Below, piece after piece: positions 44,025 through 55,196 of a stretch of 64,000 nucleotides of DNA (position 1 is the first letter of the stretch; each line of letters begins with the position of its first letter). The stretch covers positions 1 through 64,000 of the forward strand of contig KV424058.1 of the NCBI GenBank assembly GCA_001632435.1, in the 5' to 3' direction. The position numbers were made by a program, and so were the translations under genes. This DNA comes from Calocera cornea HHB12733. Taxonomy: Eukaryota; Basidiomycota; Dacrymycetes; Dacrymycetales; Dacrymycetaceae. The notes beneath the pieces were generated by a model. The model made no database searches, was not told the origin of the DNA, and saw only the letters and a list, made by a program, of their open reading frames with translations.

Positions 44025-45931
44025 TTACTTCTCAAGCAAGGCTCTATTCGTGTACGGGTCATCATACGCCGGAGCCGCTGATCTCGCCGCGTAGGTGTAT
44101 CCCATGTCGAATTGCTGTTTCTGGCTGTAGGGCGAGGAACCGTAGCGGTAATCAGGATTCGGACTTGGAGCGTATCCCGGAGCCGGCGCAGAAAGATTCT
44201 GATACCTACGATTGCGACGGCAGCAACAGCAGCACCAAGAGATGAGGAGCGCGACGGCCACCAAGGCGCCGACGGCCGCAGGGATGACAATGTATAGATG
44301 AGACTTGATCCAATCGAGAACAGTGTTGATGGTTTGTGAGACAGCGGGGCTCACGGAAAGGTCCATCTCGGGCTTGGTGAGATGGCCAGAGGAGGAGCCA
44401 CCTCCGCCTCTCACTTGGTTGAACTCGGTCGCAGCGCCGTTGGGATCAGTGATGCTGAGCAGCTGAACGAACGGTTCGTACTGAGCATCCATGGTGGAGT
44501 CGGTCCAGTCACCGTAATTGAACAGGCTGTATACGTTACGGACTGTGACAAAAGTCAGCTCTTGTTTTGAAACATTGGGGTCCTGTTGCTTACGGAAAGC
44601 CATGCCCAGGATCATGTCCGCCTGACCGTCCAAAGCACTGGCCGCATCATCGGTCATGGGCTGGAAGGCGCCAATACAAGTACCAGGTGCAATGCCGTTG
44701 AAGAGCCCAGTCGGATCAAAGTTGAGATCGAGGGGATGAATAGGATACGAATAGCCTGCGAACACGAAAGCGGCGTTGACAACCTCGGTGCACGGCAGGG
44801 TCCAGTAGATACCGCCATCGCTCAGCTGCTCTTGCTTGGCTCCCGGGATGCCGCTGTAGATCGCGGTGGTGATTGCAGGGGGTATCTGAGGGAACGAATA
44901 GCCAGTGTCGAAGACGGCCACCAGTTTGCCGGCGGGAACCCCGCTCACGGAAGACGTGGGCAGGGCAATCTGCTGCCCGTTGTTACCGATGGCCGCGTCC
45001 AGCACCACAGCAAAGTGCTGTTCTAGCATGTTCGATGATTGTACCACGGGCAGCATAGGCATGCTCATGACTTGCTTGTACTGAGTTAGGACCTCAGCTA
45101 CGACGCTATTAGCATCAATCAACTGTCATTGTATTGGTTTGCCCACATATCGAGAAGTATCCTTGGCCAATGTCGCTGGAGCTGGGGTCGTCGTTTCGAG
45201 ACATGTACACGGCAATGCAATTCCCTGAAGAGGAATCGGACTGGAAGATTCGGTCCAATAGCGAATCTCCAGCGTTGTGAGGGAGTTGACCAGCCTTGAT
45301 GTACGGCTGAGCTGTGTTCCAGAGAACAGATGCGTATGAGGGCCCGAGTCCAAGAAGACCATCGTTAGCGCTGTCCTGGCTCGCAGGAAGGTGATCTGGT
45401 ACCGTCATTAGCAGGAAGCGGGAACTTTGAAAGAAGCGCCCACAACATACTGAATATTTGATCCTGGACACTGTAGCCTCCAAACTGGACATCAGAAAAA
45501 GACATGATGCCTGGTCAACATCAGCCAATGGGTGGTGAGACAAGCGTGAAACAATCACCATCCATCTCTCCAACGGCGAAGGTAACCGGAATGTTTATAT
45601 TCGCTTGGTCATCTGCACCCGGAACCGTGCCCATGATGTTCAAGTCCGAGCTAGGAGACACGGTCAAAAGACAATAGCAACACCGGTATGAACATGTAGC
45701 TGACCTGCCAGTGTCTACCGTGACGACGAAATTGCTCCCACCCGCGGTGATCTGCGTCACATAGCTGGTATCATATTGATCTCCAAGAGTCAGCATGCCA
45801 GTCTGGGCGCTTCTCCGGCGCTCGCTATTTGGGGTGCGTTTGAGTTGAGCAGTGACGGGAAGCAAGAGTGCTTGAGCGGAGCCGAGAAGAACAAATGCGG
45901 AGACCACAACTGCAGGCAGACGGTAAACCAT
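44025..45931 (-). CDS. Membrane-anchored pepsin-like aspartic protease (family A1)
   Basis: The ATG at 45931 opens a signal peptide (MVYRLPAVVVSAFVLLGSAQA). The two catalytic motifs are VTVDTGSSDLNIMG (restored by an intron near 45707-45648) and LVAVFDTGYSFPQIP in the second lobe. Between them are DGLLGLGPS and ILGMAFR-like segments. After a Gly/Ser linker (VRGGGGSSSGHL) a hydrophobic span near 44250-44330 (LYIVIPAAVGALVAVALLI) runs into five consecutive Cys and then basic residues, so the enzyme is a type I membrane protein with a Pro/Tyr-rich cytosolic tail of about 60 residues. The Cys run may be palmitoylated (inference). Fungal relatives act at the cell surface or in the late secretory path. 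Confidence 0.85.
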
Positions 45932-46747
45932 TGAGTGCAGCGGATGAGGGGTAGACGAGTGAAGGGCTCGGTACTGCTGCCAAGGCCGTTAAGTATCCTG
46001 GGCTTCGCGGATCACCCGCCTAGCGGGCGTCAGGTGCAGTTCATCAACAAGCGCCTATCGGATTCCCAGTCAATTCAAGCAGTGTGCAGGCGCTGAGACT
46101 CCACGGCTCCATTCAGGGTTCGTGTTCGCAGACATCGGATCAATTGAACGCAGCCCTGCAGGGTGCCTTGGGACCCAGGGAACAAATGGCGGGGGAAAAT
46201 AGGGCACGACGCCACATTTGCGAGTCACTGGACAACGTTGCAATGCAAACGCGTCAACAGAGGGCGCGGACAGAAAGGAAAGCATTGCCTCCGGGAACGA
46301 TTGGAACCTGCTAGCCCCGGGAATTGCCAATGCCAAGGCCAAGCAGACCCTGGTGCCTCACCCCGGCCGCAAATGTGGCAATCCACCTGCCAACAGGAGG
46401 CACCGCAACGCCTAAAACAGGATGACTTGATAAGGCACCTTGAGAGTACACGTTTGTTGAGTAACAGCCTTGCTACTTTCATAAGCGGAGCAAAAGCTTC
46501 TGGATTGCTCTGAGTGGAGATCGGTGGTAGTCCGGGACTGTTGGTCAGACAGTTGAGCAACACACCAGTCATCATTATTAACGCCCGGAAAGAGTGAGTA
46601 CGCAGAACACCTAAAAATACACGGAAGACTTGGGAAACCTGCAAAGTAAGTTCAGATGAACAGCACGCCGACACAAACTAACTCACAACTGGCGCCCATC
46701 AGACCCTATCTCGTACCTAGCACCGCGCACTCCAGAAGCGTCTGTGG
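45932..46747. other. Intergenic, nothing recognised
   Basis: 816 bases between the protease start and the CHFR-like gene stop. Only short frames without motifs. Confidence 0.45.
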
Positions 46748-48504
46748 TTACGGCATAGGTGGAAGCGGTCCGTTTGCCACAATTCCGCCGTGCAGTACTG
46801 CAAAAGGCACTGCAGCCGCAGCAGCCGCGGGCCTTCCAGGTACCGGCTGACCACCCCGTGTGTTCTCGCACATATGCTAGACGGCAAGGATGAGTGACCG
46901 TTTATTGAGTACGCCGAAGTCTCGGCTCACATTGAGCTTCCGCGCATGGCCCGGGTTGTGCATTTGAGTTCGACAGTCATACCCGTACCAGCAGTTGGGT
47001 TTCGCTCGGATAGCAGCTATGCAGCACTCTGATGAGCGAAATGATCATGTTTGATGGCTGAACTTACGATCCAAGTTAGCAGTTCTCCATTCGTTCTTCC
47101 ACCAGTCACCCAGTCCTTGCAAAACAACTTGGTTTCTGCAGCCGACGCAGTAATGTGCCTCTTCTCCATATGTGTGCTTGGCATTTGCCTTCATCTGGTC
47201 ATCAGCACTATCGTCGTCTTCTACAACTTGTAGCTTGGCCTTGCACGTATCGGAAAAAACGGAAGCGAACGTATGGGGTACTGTGGACATGTATTGCGAG
47301 AAGATCTGCGCTTCGACATTATTCAGCGCTAAAGCCCGCTCGGGCATCTGGACCCAATAGTTGCGAAAGAGTACTGCCGCGCCAATATTGTCAATATTGG
47401 GGAATATACAGTCTACGTTAACATCCGATGAGAAGCGATCGAGGAAGGTTCCTAGCGACGTACCATCACGTGGCTTCAGAATCCAATTGACATCGCCTGC
47501 GCAGCCTTGGGCGTCGTATGCCGTACACGACCAGAATCCACACCTGGCGCACTGGTCCTTCTCTGGTTGACGATGTTTTGGAATGTAGCGGTTGCAACTA
47601 TGGCATCCAGCGTGATCCATGGCGCCAGGTCTGCTCTTCGTCAGCGAGACTCTGATTGAACCCGATGGTAGGACGTACGTTCCTCTTCGAACCACCTCAG
47701 TCAGCGGCACATGATAATCGCGCCGTTCTGGCCTAAGAGCTGCATTCGCACCGCCGCGAGCCGCAGCAGCATCTTTCTCCTCCTGTGTTGGCTCAGGAAT
47801 TTTCGTCGCACACTCGTACCCTATATCGTTCCCCGTCTCACAGCAGAAGCAAGGCCAAACAAGCCTCTGGTTGTCTGGGATCCATACTGCTCCACCGTCG
47901 TCGTCGTCGTCAAAGCCTCCGTCCGGGTCTTCATCATCGTCCTCATCATAGTCAAACTCGCCCGTCCGGCGGGGCTTGATCTCCGCAGGCGTAGCATTCT
48001 GAAGTGCAGGAGGCTGATCGTCCGGATCGATAGCACGACGTTTCGAGGGGCGCGTTGCAAGGTATTTCTCCACGATGGCGCGAAGTTGGAAGGACCGCCT
48101 CGCGAAACGAGCAGGGGAGGCGCAAACAGGGCAGGTGCTGTGACTATTAGACGGATGTTAGATCTGGTCGTGAGCGTGAGCAGGTGTATGCGTACGACTT
48201 CCACCATTCCGTTAGACACTCGTAGTCGAGGGAGTGCAGACACGGGACAATCGAGTAGGGGTTCTCGAGGATCTCCATGCATATACCTAGCGTTCGCCCA
48301 GTCAGCCTCGCATTCCCTCATCGCAAACTCGTCGCACATACCGCAGGTCATCTCCTCGTCCATGTTCTGGCTCTCGTCCCCGGGGTGCCCGGCATGGTCG
48401 GGGCCCTCCTTGTCAGACGCGTCGTCCTCGTCCTTGCGTTTCCTCTTGCCAGGGGAAGCCATGGGTGTATCTTGCACATCAGGAACGTTCAGAGCATCCG
48501 CCAT
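46748..48504 (-). CDS. CHFR: CHFR-like RING E3 ubiquitin ligase with C-terminal PBZ finger
   Basis: Start ATG at 48504 (MADALNVPDVQDTP). An intron of 55 bases, donor right after TTGCG-type codons for MTCG, restores TCGICMEILENPYSIVPCLH and LDYECLTEWWK...CPVC: a RING like that of CHFR. It is followed by FQLRAIVEKYLATRPSKRR, matching CHFR's helix after the RING. An acidic spacer and a Cys-rich region (DHAGCHSCN...QCARCGFWSC) follow. The reading frame stops at 47045, but a GTAAGT donor at 47067 and acceptors at 47029 and 46877 (with donor 46930) add AKPNCWYGYDCRTQ, HNPGHARKLNHMCENTRG and an Ala-rich tail to a stop at 46748. This is a poly(ADP-ribose)-binding (PBZ) finger, C-x5-C...H-x5-H, as in animal CHFR. 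No FHA domain is present before the RING. Confidence 0.75.
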
Positions 48505-48787
48505 GATGTGAGATGAAGCAGAGAGACAGGAGAGATCAGAGTGAGCGGCGCGGATGGGTTTATATGCACGTGCGGGGGTATGGACGACCGGCTGAGAAAG
48601 TTGACTGTGCCCTACACTCTCGTCGTCACGACCCTGACTGTTCAACATGCCTCCGGCTCGAGGAATGTGAATGTGTCGAACTGGACTGGACGGGCAAACG
48701 ATGTCATGATAATATGTCATAATCGTAATTCTATCTGTACAAAAAGGTGTCGTAAATCCGCATATGGCAGGATTTTGTGTGAGCAAC

Positions 48788-49978
48788 TTAGTCGATGGTG
48801 ATGACCACCTTCCCGTAGCTCTGCCCGGACTCGGAGAATTTCAATGCCTCCACTGCTTGATCGAGGGGGAACACTAGGGCACAGTCAGCACCTGATCCTC
48901 AATTATAAGACGACAAGAAAGTGCACCTTTCGAAACCACCGGCTTAAGCAGCCCCTTGTTCGCCAACTGAGCAAGCGTCTTCAGGTCCTTCGAGCTCGGT
49001 TCCGCGCTCATGCTGTCATAGTTGATTTGCCTTGGGATCCACCACGCCGTCCACCAGACCATCCCGCTCAGCAGCGTCCTCATAAAGAAGTTGAGTTTCA
49101 CGCCAAAGGTGCGCTCGATGGTCGCCGGTGGCTGGGCAGCGATGACGGGACCATGGTGGGCTTCTTCGTCGCGTCCGTGCGCAGGTACTTGGCCCAGGCG
49201 TAGGGTGTGCCGAGCGGGTCGAGCACAAAGTCGACGCTGCCCGCGGGGATCACCGTCGCTGGGTCGACCTTCTTGTAGTCCACGACGATGTCCACATCGG
49301 GGATTTTCTCCTTCAGGATGGCCACCTTCGCAGTCGACACGGACGTGATGGTCCGCGCGAAGCCGAACTGGTGCTTGGCGAGCTGGAGAGCCATCGAGCC
49401 GACTCCGCCCAGGCCGCCGGGGATGAATGCGACCTCCTTGGCGCCTTTGTGGTGCGCGAGCGCTTGCAGAGCCGTCACGCCTACGACGCCGAGCGCGGAG
49501 GACTCGGCAAATGAAAGGGTATGGGGCTTGATCGCGAGCATCGAAGCGGGAAGGAGCGCGTATTCTGCCATAGAGCCTGGAAGAGAGTTAGGACCCGGGT
49601 AGGCGCATATAGGTACGGCTACGCACCTCGTGCGGTCATGGGCATTATACCGAACACCTCATCTCCAGGGTTGAATCCCGTGTCCTTCCCAGCCTTCTCG
49701 ACGATTCCGCTCAAGTCCAGGCCTACTCCGGCAGGGAACCTGCGATCCTGTCAGGTACTCCGCCCATTGCGATGCGACGACACGTACTTCTCGGAGAACA
49801 GGATGTTCAGAGCACCCTCGGCGATCTTCGCGTCAAGTGGATTGATGGCCGCTGCCTTCACGCGCACAAGGACGTTGGCCGAGCTCTCGTCAAGCGTTGG
49901 CTTCGGCGTGGACATGACGGTGAGCGCCTCTTCGAGCTTGCCGTACTTGGTGAGGATGAGGGCGCGCATGGACTCCAT
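48788..49978 (-). CDS. Zinc-type alcohol dehydrogenase-like protein (MDR), copy 1, frameshifted
   Basis: Medium-chain NAD(P)H reductase of quinone-oxidoreductase type. From the ATG at 49978: MRALILTKYGKLEEALTVMS, VRVKAAAINPLDAKIAEG, SGIVEKAGKDTGFNPGDEVFG, then FIPGGLGGVGSMALQLAKHQ (cofactor fold) and VDYKKVDPATVIPAGSVDFVLD. After KKPTMV (near 49150) the frame is lost; shifting by one base restores VIAAQPPATIERTFG and the rest, ending GKVVITID at 48788. Alignment with the paralogue at 59299 shows one base is missing near 49144-49152, with no splice sites to explain it. It is therefore a recent pseudogene or a sequencing error. Introns near 49787-49738 and 49626-49577 are normal. Confidence 0.75.
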
Positions 49979-50925
49979 CGTTGTTTCCTGGTTTGGGGGG
50001 TTTGGGTTGGTCGGGTTGGGTTGGGGGTTATAGAAGGTCGAGTTCGCGTTATCGGCCTGACTTTAATCTGAGGACAACCCGCATCCCTGCGAGCGGTTTT
50101 ATACCTCCCATAAGCAAGATCAATGTCACCCGAGCTCGCTCCCAAGTACGTCGTTGCAGCGGTGACGCGGATCGCCCCGCCCAGGGCCCAGCCTGAGGCG
50201 TGACCAATCCCCCAGGACCCTGATGACACAGCCCACTGAGTAATCTTGCCGCACGCACTCTTGGCGCAGCACGCGCGGCTCGCTCGGTGTTGTTCACGCC
50301 GACCCTGGCCCTCCCGTCCTACACCTCTCCGGCGCTGTCTGTCGCTGCCCTGGCACCGGGAGGACGCGTCCTGACGGGGCCCACGGCACCGGCTGAGTGG
50401 GAGGATTGGATAATCAGAGAGCTTCGAATATTGCTAATCATGTTTCGCGTCGGACAAGGTCGGTTGCGTTGTTGGTCCGTGCGGGTTGGCTGCTGTCCCG
50501 GAAGCCGCCAGGAAGGCTGTTCTGCCGAGTGTAGCGTACTGTAATCGGCCTCGGAAGCCTTCAGTTGGTGCTAACGAGAACGTGTCAACCGCGATTGTAG
50601 ACCACGTGCATATTGATAACAACCAGTGCTGGAGTTGCCTGCTTTCGCCCGAAGGAGATCATCAGAAGAATGCTCCACCGGTGCCACGTCTGCCCTGCTC
50701 ATTGTACGGTGGCTCTCCGACAGCAGCCAAAACAAAAGCCGAGTCAAACGCGTGGTTGTGGGTAGCCCGCCCATGGGGGACCGTATTTATACCTTACATA
50801 AAAACAAGGTACACGAACTCAAGCCAGTCCGCTCTGATACGAACAAAGAATGTAGCAAAATACAATATATCTAGCCACAAGATGGTGGCTCTATTAGCCC
50901 TTGCGCGCGTGAGCTCGACTCGGGC
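49979..50925. other. Intergenic, nothing recognised
   Basis: 947 bases upstream of dehydrogenase copy 1 and downstream of the DUF7330-like gene. No supported gene. Confidence 0.4.
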
Positions 50926-51677
50926 TCATGACGAGCAGAGGAACTTCCACATCCCGCACTTTGTGTCCCCCTTGCCCTCCGCCGCCTGCTGCTCCTCCTT
51001 CTCCACCTCCACCTCCCAGTAGCCGACGGTGACGGTGCCGTTCATGCTCTCGACGTGGCACTGGTCGCCAAGCCAGTCGCGTGCCTCGTCCTCGTCGTAG
51101 TCGCCACCGACCCAGTACTTGCGCACGCCGCCCTCGTCCGAGACCAGGTGCGCGTGCTCCCGCAGCGAGGGGAGGAGGCCGACTGAGCCGTTCTGGTTGA
51201 CGATGACGAGGGAGCCCTCGAAGTCGACGGGGATGAGCGTGTGCACCGCCCCGTTGTACGTCTTGGCGAGGATGTTGACCGGGATGGGGGTCTCGCGGTC
51301 CGCCTAGATACCCGCAGCAGTCAGCACGTAGCACTGCGGCGCGGTTAGGGGGCACTCACTACGCCGAAGCGGACGACGCCGTTATGGCTTACAGCCTCGA
51401 GCTCACAGCGCTTGGCCTCGCCCTTGACCCAGACATTGGCGTCAATGAGCCCGTTGTGGCTCTCGAGGGAGAGGTTCTTGCCCGAACCGCCCGGGAGGGA
51501 GACGTCTATGAGGAACGAGCCGTGGATGGGCGTGTTGGCACGGTGGATGTGGACGTGGTTCTGCCCCGGAAGGACGGAGGGGGTCATGCTGGGCACGCCT
51601 GCGCCGGGAGGGGGCGCTTCGGGGGAGTAGGGGGGAGGGGGGATAGACGTAGCGGACTTGTTGTCGGGGAGCAGCAT
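50926..51677 (-). CDS. DUF7330-like beta-repeat protein, function unknown
   Basis: ATG at 51677 (MLLPDNKSATSIPPPPYSPE). After a Pro-rich start comes a series of short beta repeats: INGSFLIDVSLP-like text (IHGSFLIDVSLPGG), LSLESHNGLIDANVWV, LEAVSHNGVVRFGVV; after one intron near 51354-51305 come ILAKTYNGAVHTLIPVDFEG, LVIVNQNGSVGLLPSL and a C-terminal WLGDQCHVESMNGTVTVGYW. Repeated ..NG.. turns and an adhesin-like beta pattern are typical of a basidiomycete family of small cytosolic or cell-periphery proteins (DUF7330); no activity is known. About 230 residues, no signal peptide. Confidence 0.65.
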
Positions 51678-52360
51678 TTTGGTGGGGTGGGGAGAGGGAG
51701 GGAGATGGCGGTTGGGGCGTGAGTTAAGGATAAGGACTGTGGGTCTGGTGGATATGAGGGTGGCCGAGGAGTCGCGGGCAGATAGTTCACGAGTGTGTCC
51801 GAATCGCGACGGCCGGGCGATGGGCGACTGCTGATGGGCGGAGGGAGTGACGTTCGCAGTGACGATACCAGAAGGTGCGAAGGGGGGTGGCCGTCAGGAG
51901 CTCGAGCTGCTACGTGGACACAAAAGCGCAGATCCACGGGTGGGGGGTTTGCAGCCTCTCCCCTCCACTCAGCCACCTGCTGATAAAACACGCTTTGCGT
52001 GTTATTGCTGCGTGCTTTTACGCCTGCGCAACCGGCCTGCGGTGCTGCATGCGCATTTCCGCAGCGCGCTTGGGCGCGATGCCGACCAGGCACATGCCGC
52101 AATTGCTCCCTGACTTGTTCGCGAGTCATCGCCTCACCTATACATTCGGGTTCTCGCTGTCGCAATTAGACATCTACCTCTCGGCAATGTCAATGTTAGG
52201 GGGGAAAGATCTCAGTCCAGCAAAGATTGTATAAGATACAAGTCCGATGCGTAATAAGCTATCGTGTTCAGATGTACAAGTCCATAGGAGTCGTGTGCCA
52301 GCAGTGGGCAGTCTGTCCTCGGCCATCCTCTTCTCATACCCTCCGCTCCTCCGAAACATC
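51678..52360. other. Intergenic, nothing recognised
   Basis: 683 bases between two minus-strand genes. Short frames only. Confidence 0.4.
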
Positions 52361-53521
52361 CTACGATGACCCGTTGCCTAGGATTGAACCAAGAACATTC
52401 TGAGAATAACGTGTTAGCACGCGTTGCTGGGTTCAACACAACGAGACTTACATCGATCTCATCTTGCGTCAACGGGCATGCGAACCCTATTGAAGAGGAT
52501 ACGGTAGGCGCGATCTGCGACGCCAAAATCTTGAGTGCAAGCTGGATACCTGTCAGTAACGTCATCCCACACCAGAGCGAGGTAAACGCACAGTAATCGA
52601 GAAGTTCACGTTGATATCGCTCTTCTGTGCGCCACCAAGACCGCACTTCTCGCCCAAGCTGGTCAGCAGGCCCAAGCTCGGGTCGGCCGTAGTGGAGTAG
52701 TTCAGCGCGATAGGGAACAAGAACGTGGTCGCTGTCCCGCTCTTGAACTGGACGTTGCTCACACTCCCGCTCCCGAGCTGGGGCGAGAACCCCGGGTAGA
52801 ACAGCTTAGCGCTGATATGGTTGAAGTCGACGTCGAAGAAGTTGGGGTTGCGCACGCCGATGTTCAGGTCCAGGTTGATCACGAAGCTGTCCGGCCCGTT
52901 CGTCTGCAGCAGCGAGCCGTTCGACGGCGTCGACACGCCGTTGAAGCTGATGTCGGGCGGGCGGATGAACGCGGCGAGGCTGAGGATTATCGCGAGGACG
53001 ATGAAGATCAAGGTCATGAGGAAGCAGCAGAAGAACCGGCAGCAGGAGCGGAAGCCGCCGCCCTACAGTGCGTCAGCATATGCATCCATCTCTTTCGAAA
53101 TTGGCATACCTTCGTCCATTGCTTGCCCCTTCCATCTCGCCTCCAGATCCTCAGCATACCCGTGTCCCTATTCCAGCATCAGCTATCATCCTCACGACCA
53201 TGTATGAACCACTCACTTAGGCGGCGGCCCCATGCTAACTCTAGCATCATCATACCTCTTCTCGCCGCCCTCCTGGCCCGCATACCCCCGTCCATAGTCC
53301 GCATACCCCGCCGGCCCACCAGGGTTGTCAGAGTATGGCTGTTGGTCGTACGTGGGGTAGCGCGGCTGCTGCTCGTACGGGTTGTACTCCTGCTCGTCAG
53401 GGTAGGCGGGCTGGCCCGGGGCTCCCGAGGCAGTCGGGTACTGCGCCGCTGGCCCGGGGGCGTTGGAGTAGGTGTTACTGTACGCCTGGTGCGGCGCGGC
53501 GTACGGGTCATTGTACGCCAT
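52361..53521 (-). CDS. LEA-2-like single-pass membrane protein
   Basis: ATG at 53521: a cytosolic Tyr/Pro/Gln-rich N-terminus of about 100 residues (YNPYEQQPRYPTYDQQ). After an intron near 53215-53165 come a basic/Cys patch (FRSCCRFFCCFL), one membrane span (LIFIVLAIILSLAAF) and an extracytosolic beta-sandwich: ISFNGVST, FVINLDLNIGVRNPNFFDVDF, ISAKLFYPG. This fits the LEA-2/NDR1-like fold (water-stress and hypersensitive-response domain). The last intron has a GTAAGT donor near 52453 after DEID and joins to NVLGSILGNGSS with a stop at 52361. The LEA-2 assignment rests on the NPN motif and strand pattern. Role in fungi unknown. Confidence 0.7.
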
Positions 53522-53912
53522 TTTGCTGGTCTAGTAGGTGTAAGTTCGTGAGAGGGTTAAGAAAGGAAGTATGAAGAGAGGAGTGCTGGTCGTCGTACGG
53601 TTGAGGCGGAGCGCAGCGACCCTGTTGCACTTCGGGCGAGATGCTGTGCTCGGGAATGAATGCACAGCTAAGCCAGCTGCATTCCCGGGCTCGGAGGTCT
53701 CGTATTCGAATAATTTTATGTTGCTGGCGCGGGGGGCAAACGCTGAGCACGTAGAGTACTGAAAGGCACTGGACTTCAATGGTGCCTAAACATTGGTTGA
53801 TTTCGCTTCTCTTCCTACCATGGTCGGAGCCGAGCTCCAACGGGAGGGTAAACATACATACGACTAGACCATGCACCCTCACTCGCCTTCTTCATATTTC
53901 GCCTTCACCTCT
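53522..53912. other. Intergenic, nothing recognised
   Basis: Promoter side of the LEA-2-like gene and 3' flank of the F-box gene. Confidence 0.4.
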
Positions 53913-55196
53913 CTACTTCTCATACAATTGGATTAGTATGAACTCTTTCATGTGCGTCGCGTCCGCTCTGAATCCAACATCCCCACACTCCTTCTGCAGA
54001 ATCCCGACCGCAGGAGGGATTCGAACCAATCGTTCGTTGCGCATTTCGTCTTTCGGCATCGCAAAGGAGATGTACCACTTCTCCTGTGATTTCGGCAGGG
54101 CGGCCAGAGCGGCGCCTAGCATACCATCTTGCATTCCATGGAGGACGGTGCTGATTCTGAATTGCCGCAAGGTTGACGGGAATTGCGCGAATACACCTTG
54201 ATCTCTGCTCGTCGGGCCGCGGAACACCAGTGGGTCCTTCCCCTGCATCTGCAGACAGGTGAAGGAGCGGAGTTTCTTGAAGGTAGGCAATAGGGCCTGA
54301 AGACGGGTTGCATCTCCTTGCTTGCCTCCGACCCGCTGCATGTTGAGGCTGACCAACGTATTTGACACGCGAGACAGAGCGTCGGCAAAGCCGGTTGTTG
54401 AACGGCTCCCGTAGAAGATGAAGGTGACATGTAGATGCTCTAGCTTAGTCGTACTCCGCAAGATGGCATTGAGCGCCCGCCCATCCAGGTCTGCATCGTG
54501 CAGCGCGAGTGTCGTCAATCGCGGCATTGACGGGAAAACCGGCTCTTCTGCGACTTCGTCTCGCTGAGTGAGGTTGACAACACTGATTGCTTCCAACTGA
54601 GGCGCAACCTCCGCGATCCGCGCAAGATGCTTGTAGTCCAAGTTGACCATCCCGCTTCTATTGGAACCCGTGCGGAAGGTGAACTTCCTGAGTTGCTTGG
54701 CATGTGCAAGAGCTTGGATGACCCGGTCGATATGGTGCTCGTCGTGCCATAGGAGTACGTTGAGACTGAGCTCCTGCACCAGCGGACATGTCGTCAAACA
54801 TTTCACCGCCAGCGTGAATATGGCCCCGTTAACGCATAAGGGGAGCTTCGAAGGATCCCCGACCGTGAGCGACCGAACCAAATGGCCGTATTGGACTGGT
54901 GGAACGATGTGGTGAAGGCAATCATCGCTGGAGACTTTCCATGACTGATACAGCAGCGGAAATGCTACAACTGCCCATCGTTTGCAGACCAGGGTGTACG
55001 ACAGCAGATACCGCCGAACCTTGTCCGGCGAGAGCTCAAGGGAGTGCCAGGGACGACCGTAGGCGGAAACAGAGATAAGCATGATCTCTTCGAGAAGCTC
55101 GGGAGGGACGGGGGTACATGCCGAGGCGGGGGTCGCGGAACCTCTGATGATCGAGTGGATATTGAAGATCAGCTTCTTCGGAAGGAGGGAGAGCAT
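53913..55196 (-). CDS. F-box / leucine-rich-repeat-like protein
   Basis: One uninterrupted exon of 427 residues from the ATG at 55196, unusual here where nearly all genes have introns. PVPPELLEEIMLISVSAYG followed by YLLSYTLVCKRWAVVAFPLLYQSW is the F-box that binds Skp1. The rest carries Leu-rich repeats: LVRSLTVGD, LVQELSLNVL, LRKFTFRTG, LEAISVVNLTQ, LTTLALHDADLDG, LEHLHVTFIF and LVSLNMQRV. Such proteins are substrate receptors of SCF ubiquitin ligases and are heavily expanded in Agaricomycetes; the substrate cannot be inferred. The C-terminus reads KEFILIQLYEK. It diverges from the RRN6-like gene at 55620. Confidence 0.8.
   Translation of the reverse strand: MLSLLPKKLIFNIHSIIRGSATPASACTPVPPELLEEIMLISVSAYGRPWHSLELSPDKVRRYLLSYTLVCKRWAVVAFPLLYQSWKVSSDDCLHHIVPPVQYGHLVRSLTVGDPSKLPLCVNGAIFTLAVKCLTTCPLVQELSLNVLLWHDEHHIDRVIQALAHAKQLRKFTFRTGSNRSGMVNLDYKHLARIAEVAPQLEAISVVNLTQRDEVAEEPVFPSMPRLTTLALHDADLDGRALNAILRSTTKLEHLHVTFIFYGSRSTTGFADALSRVSNTLVSLNMQRVGGKQGDATRLQALLPTFKKLRSFTCLQMQGKDPLVFRGPTSRDQGVFAQFPSTLRQFRISTVLHGMQDGMLGAALAALPKSQEKWYISFAMPKDEMRNERLVRIPPAVGILQKECGDVGFRADATHMKEFILIQLYEK

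Noticed and set aside
46225..46674. 149-residue minus-strand frame downstream of the CHFR-like gene
   Set aside because: No domain, no start context, and rich in residues typical of random frames (Cys, Ser, Arg).
47821..48786. 321-residue minus-strand frame overlapping the CHFR-like gene
   Set aside because: It reads through the RING-splitting intron out of frame; the spliced model restores a complete RING.
54016..54032. tRNA B-box-like GATTCGAACC sequence
   Set aside because: It lies within the F-box coding exon, and no A box or cloverleaf could be built around it.
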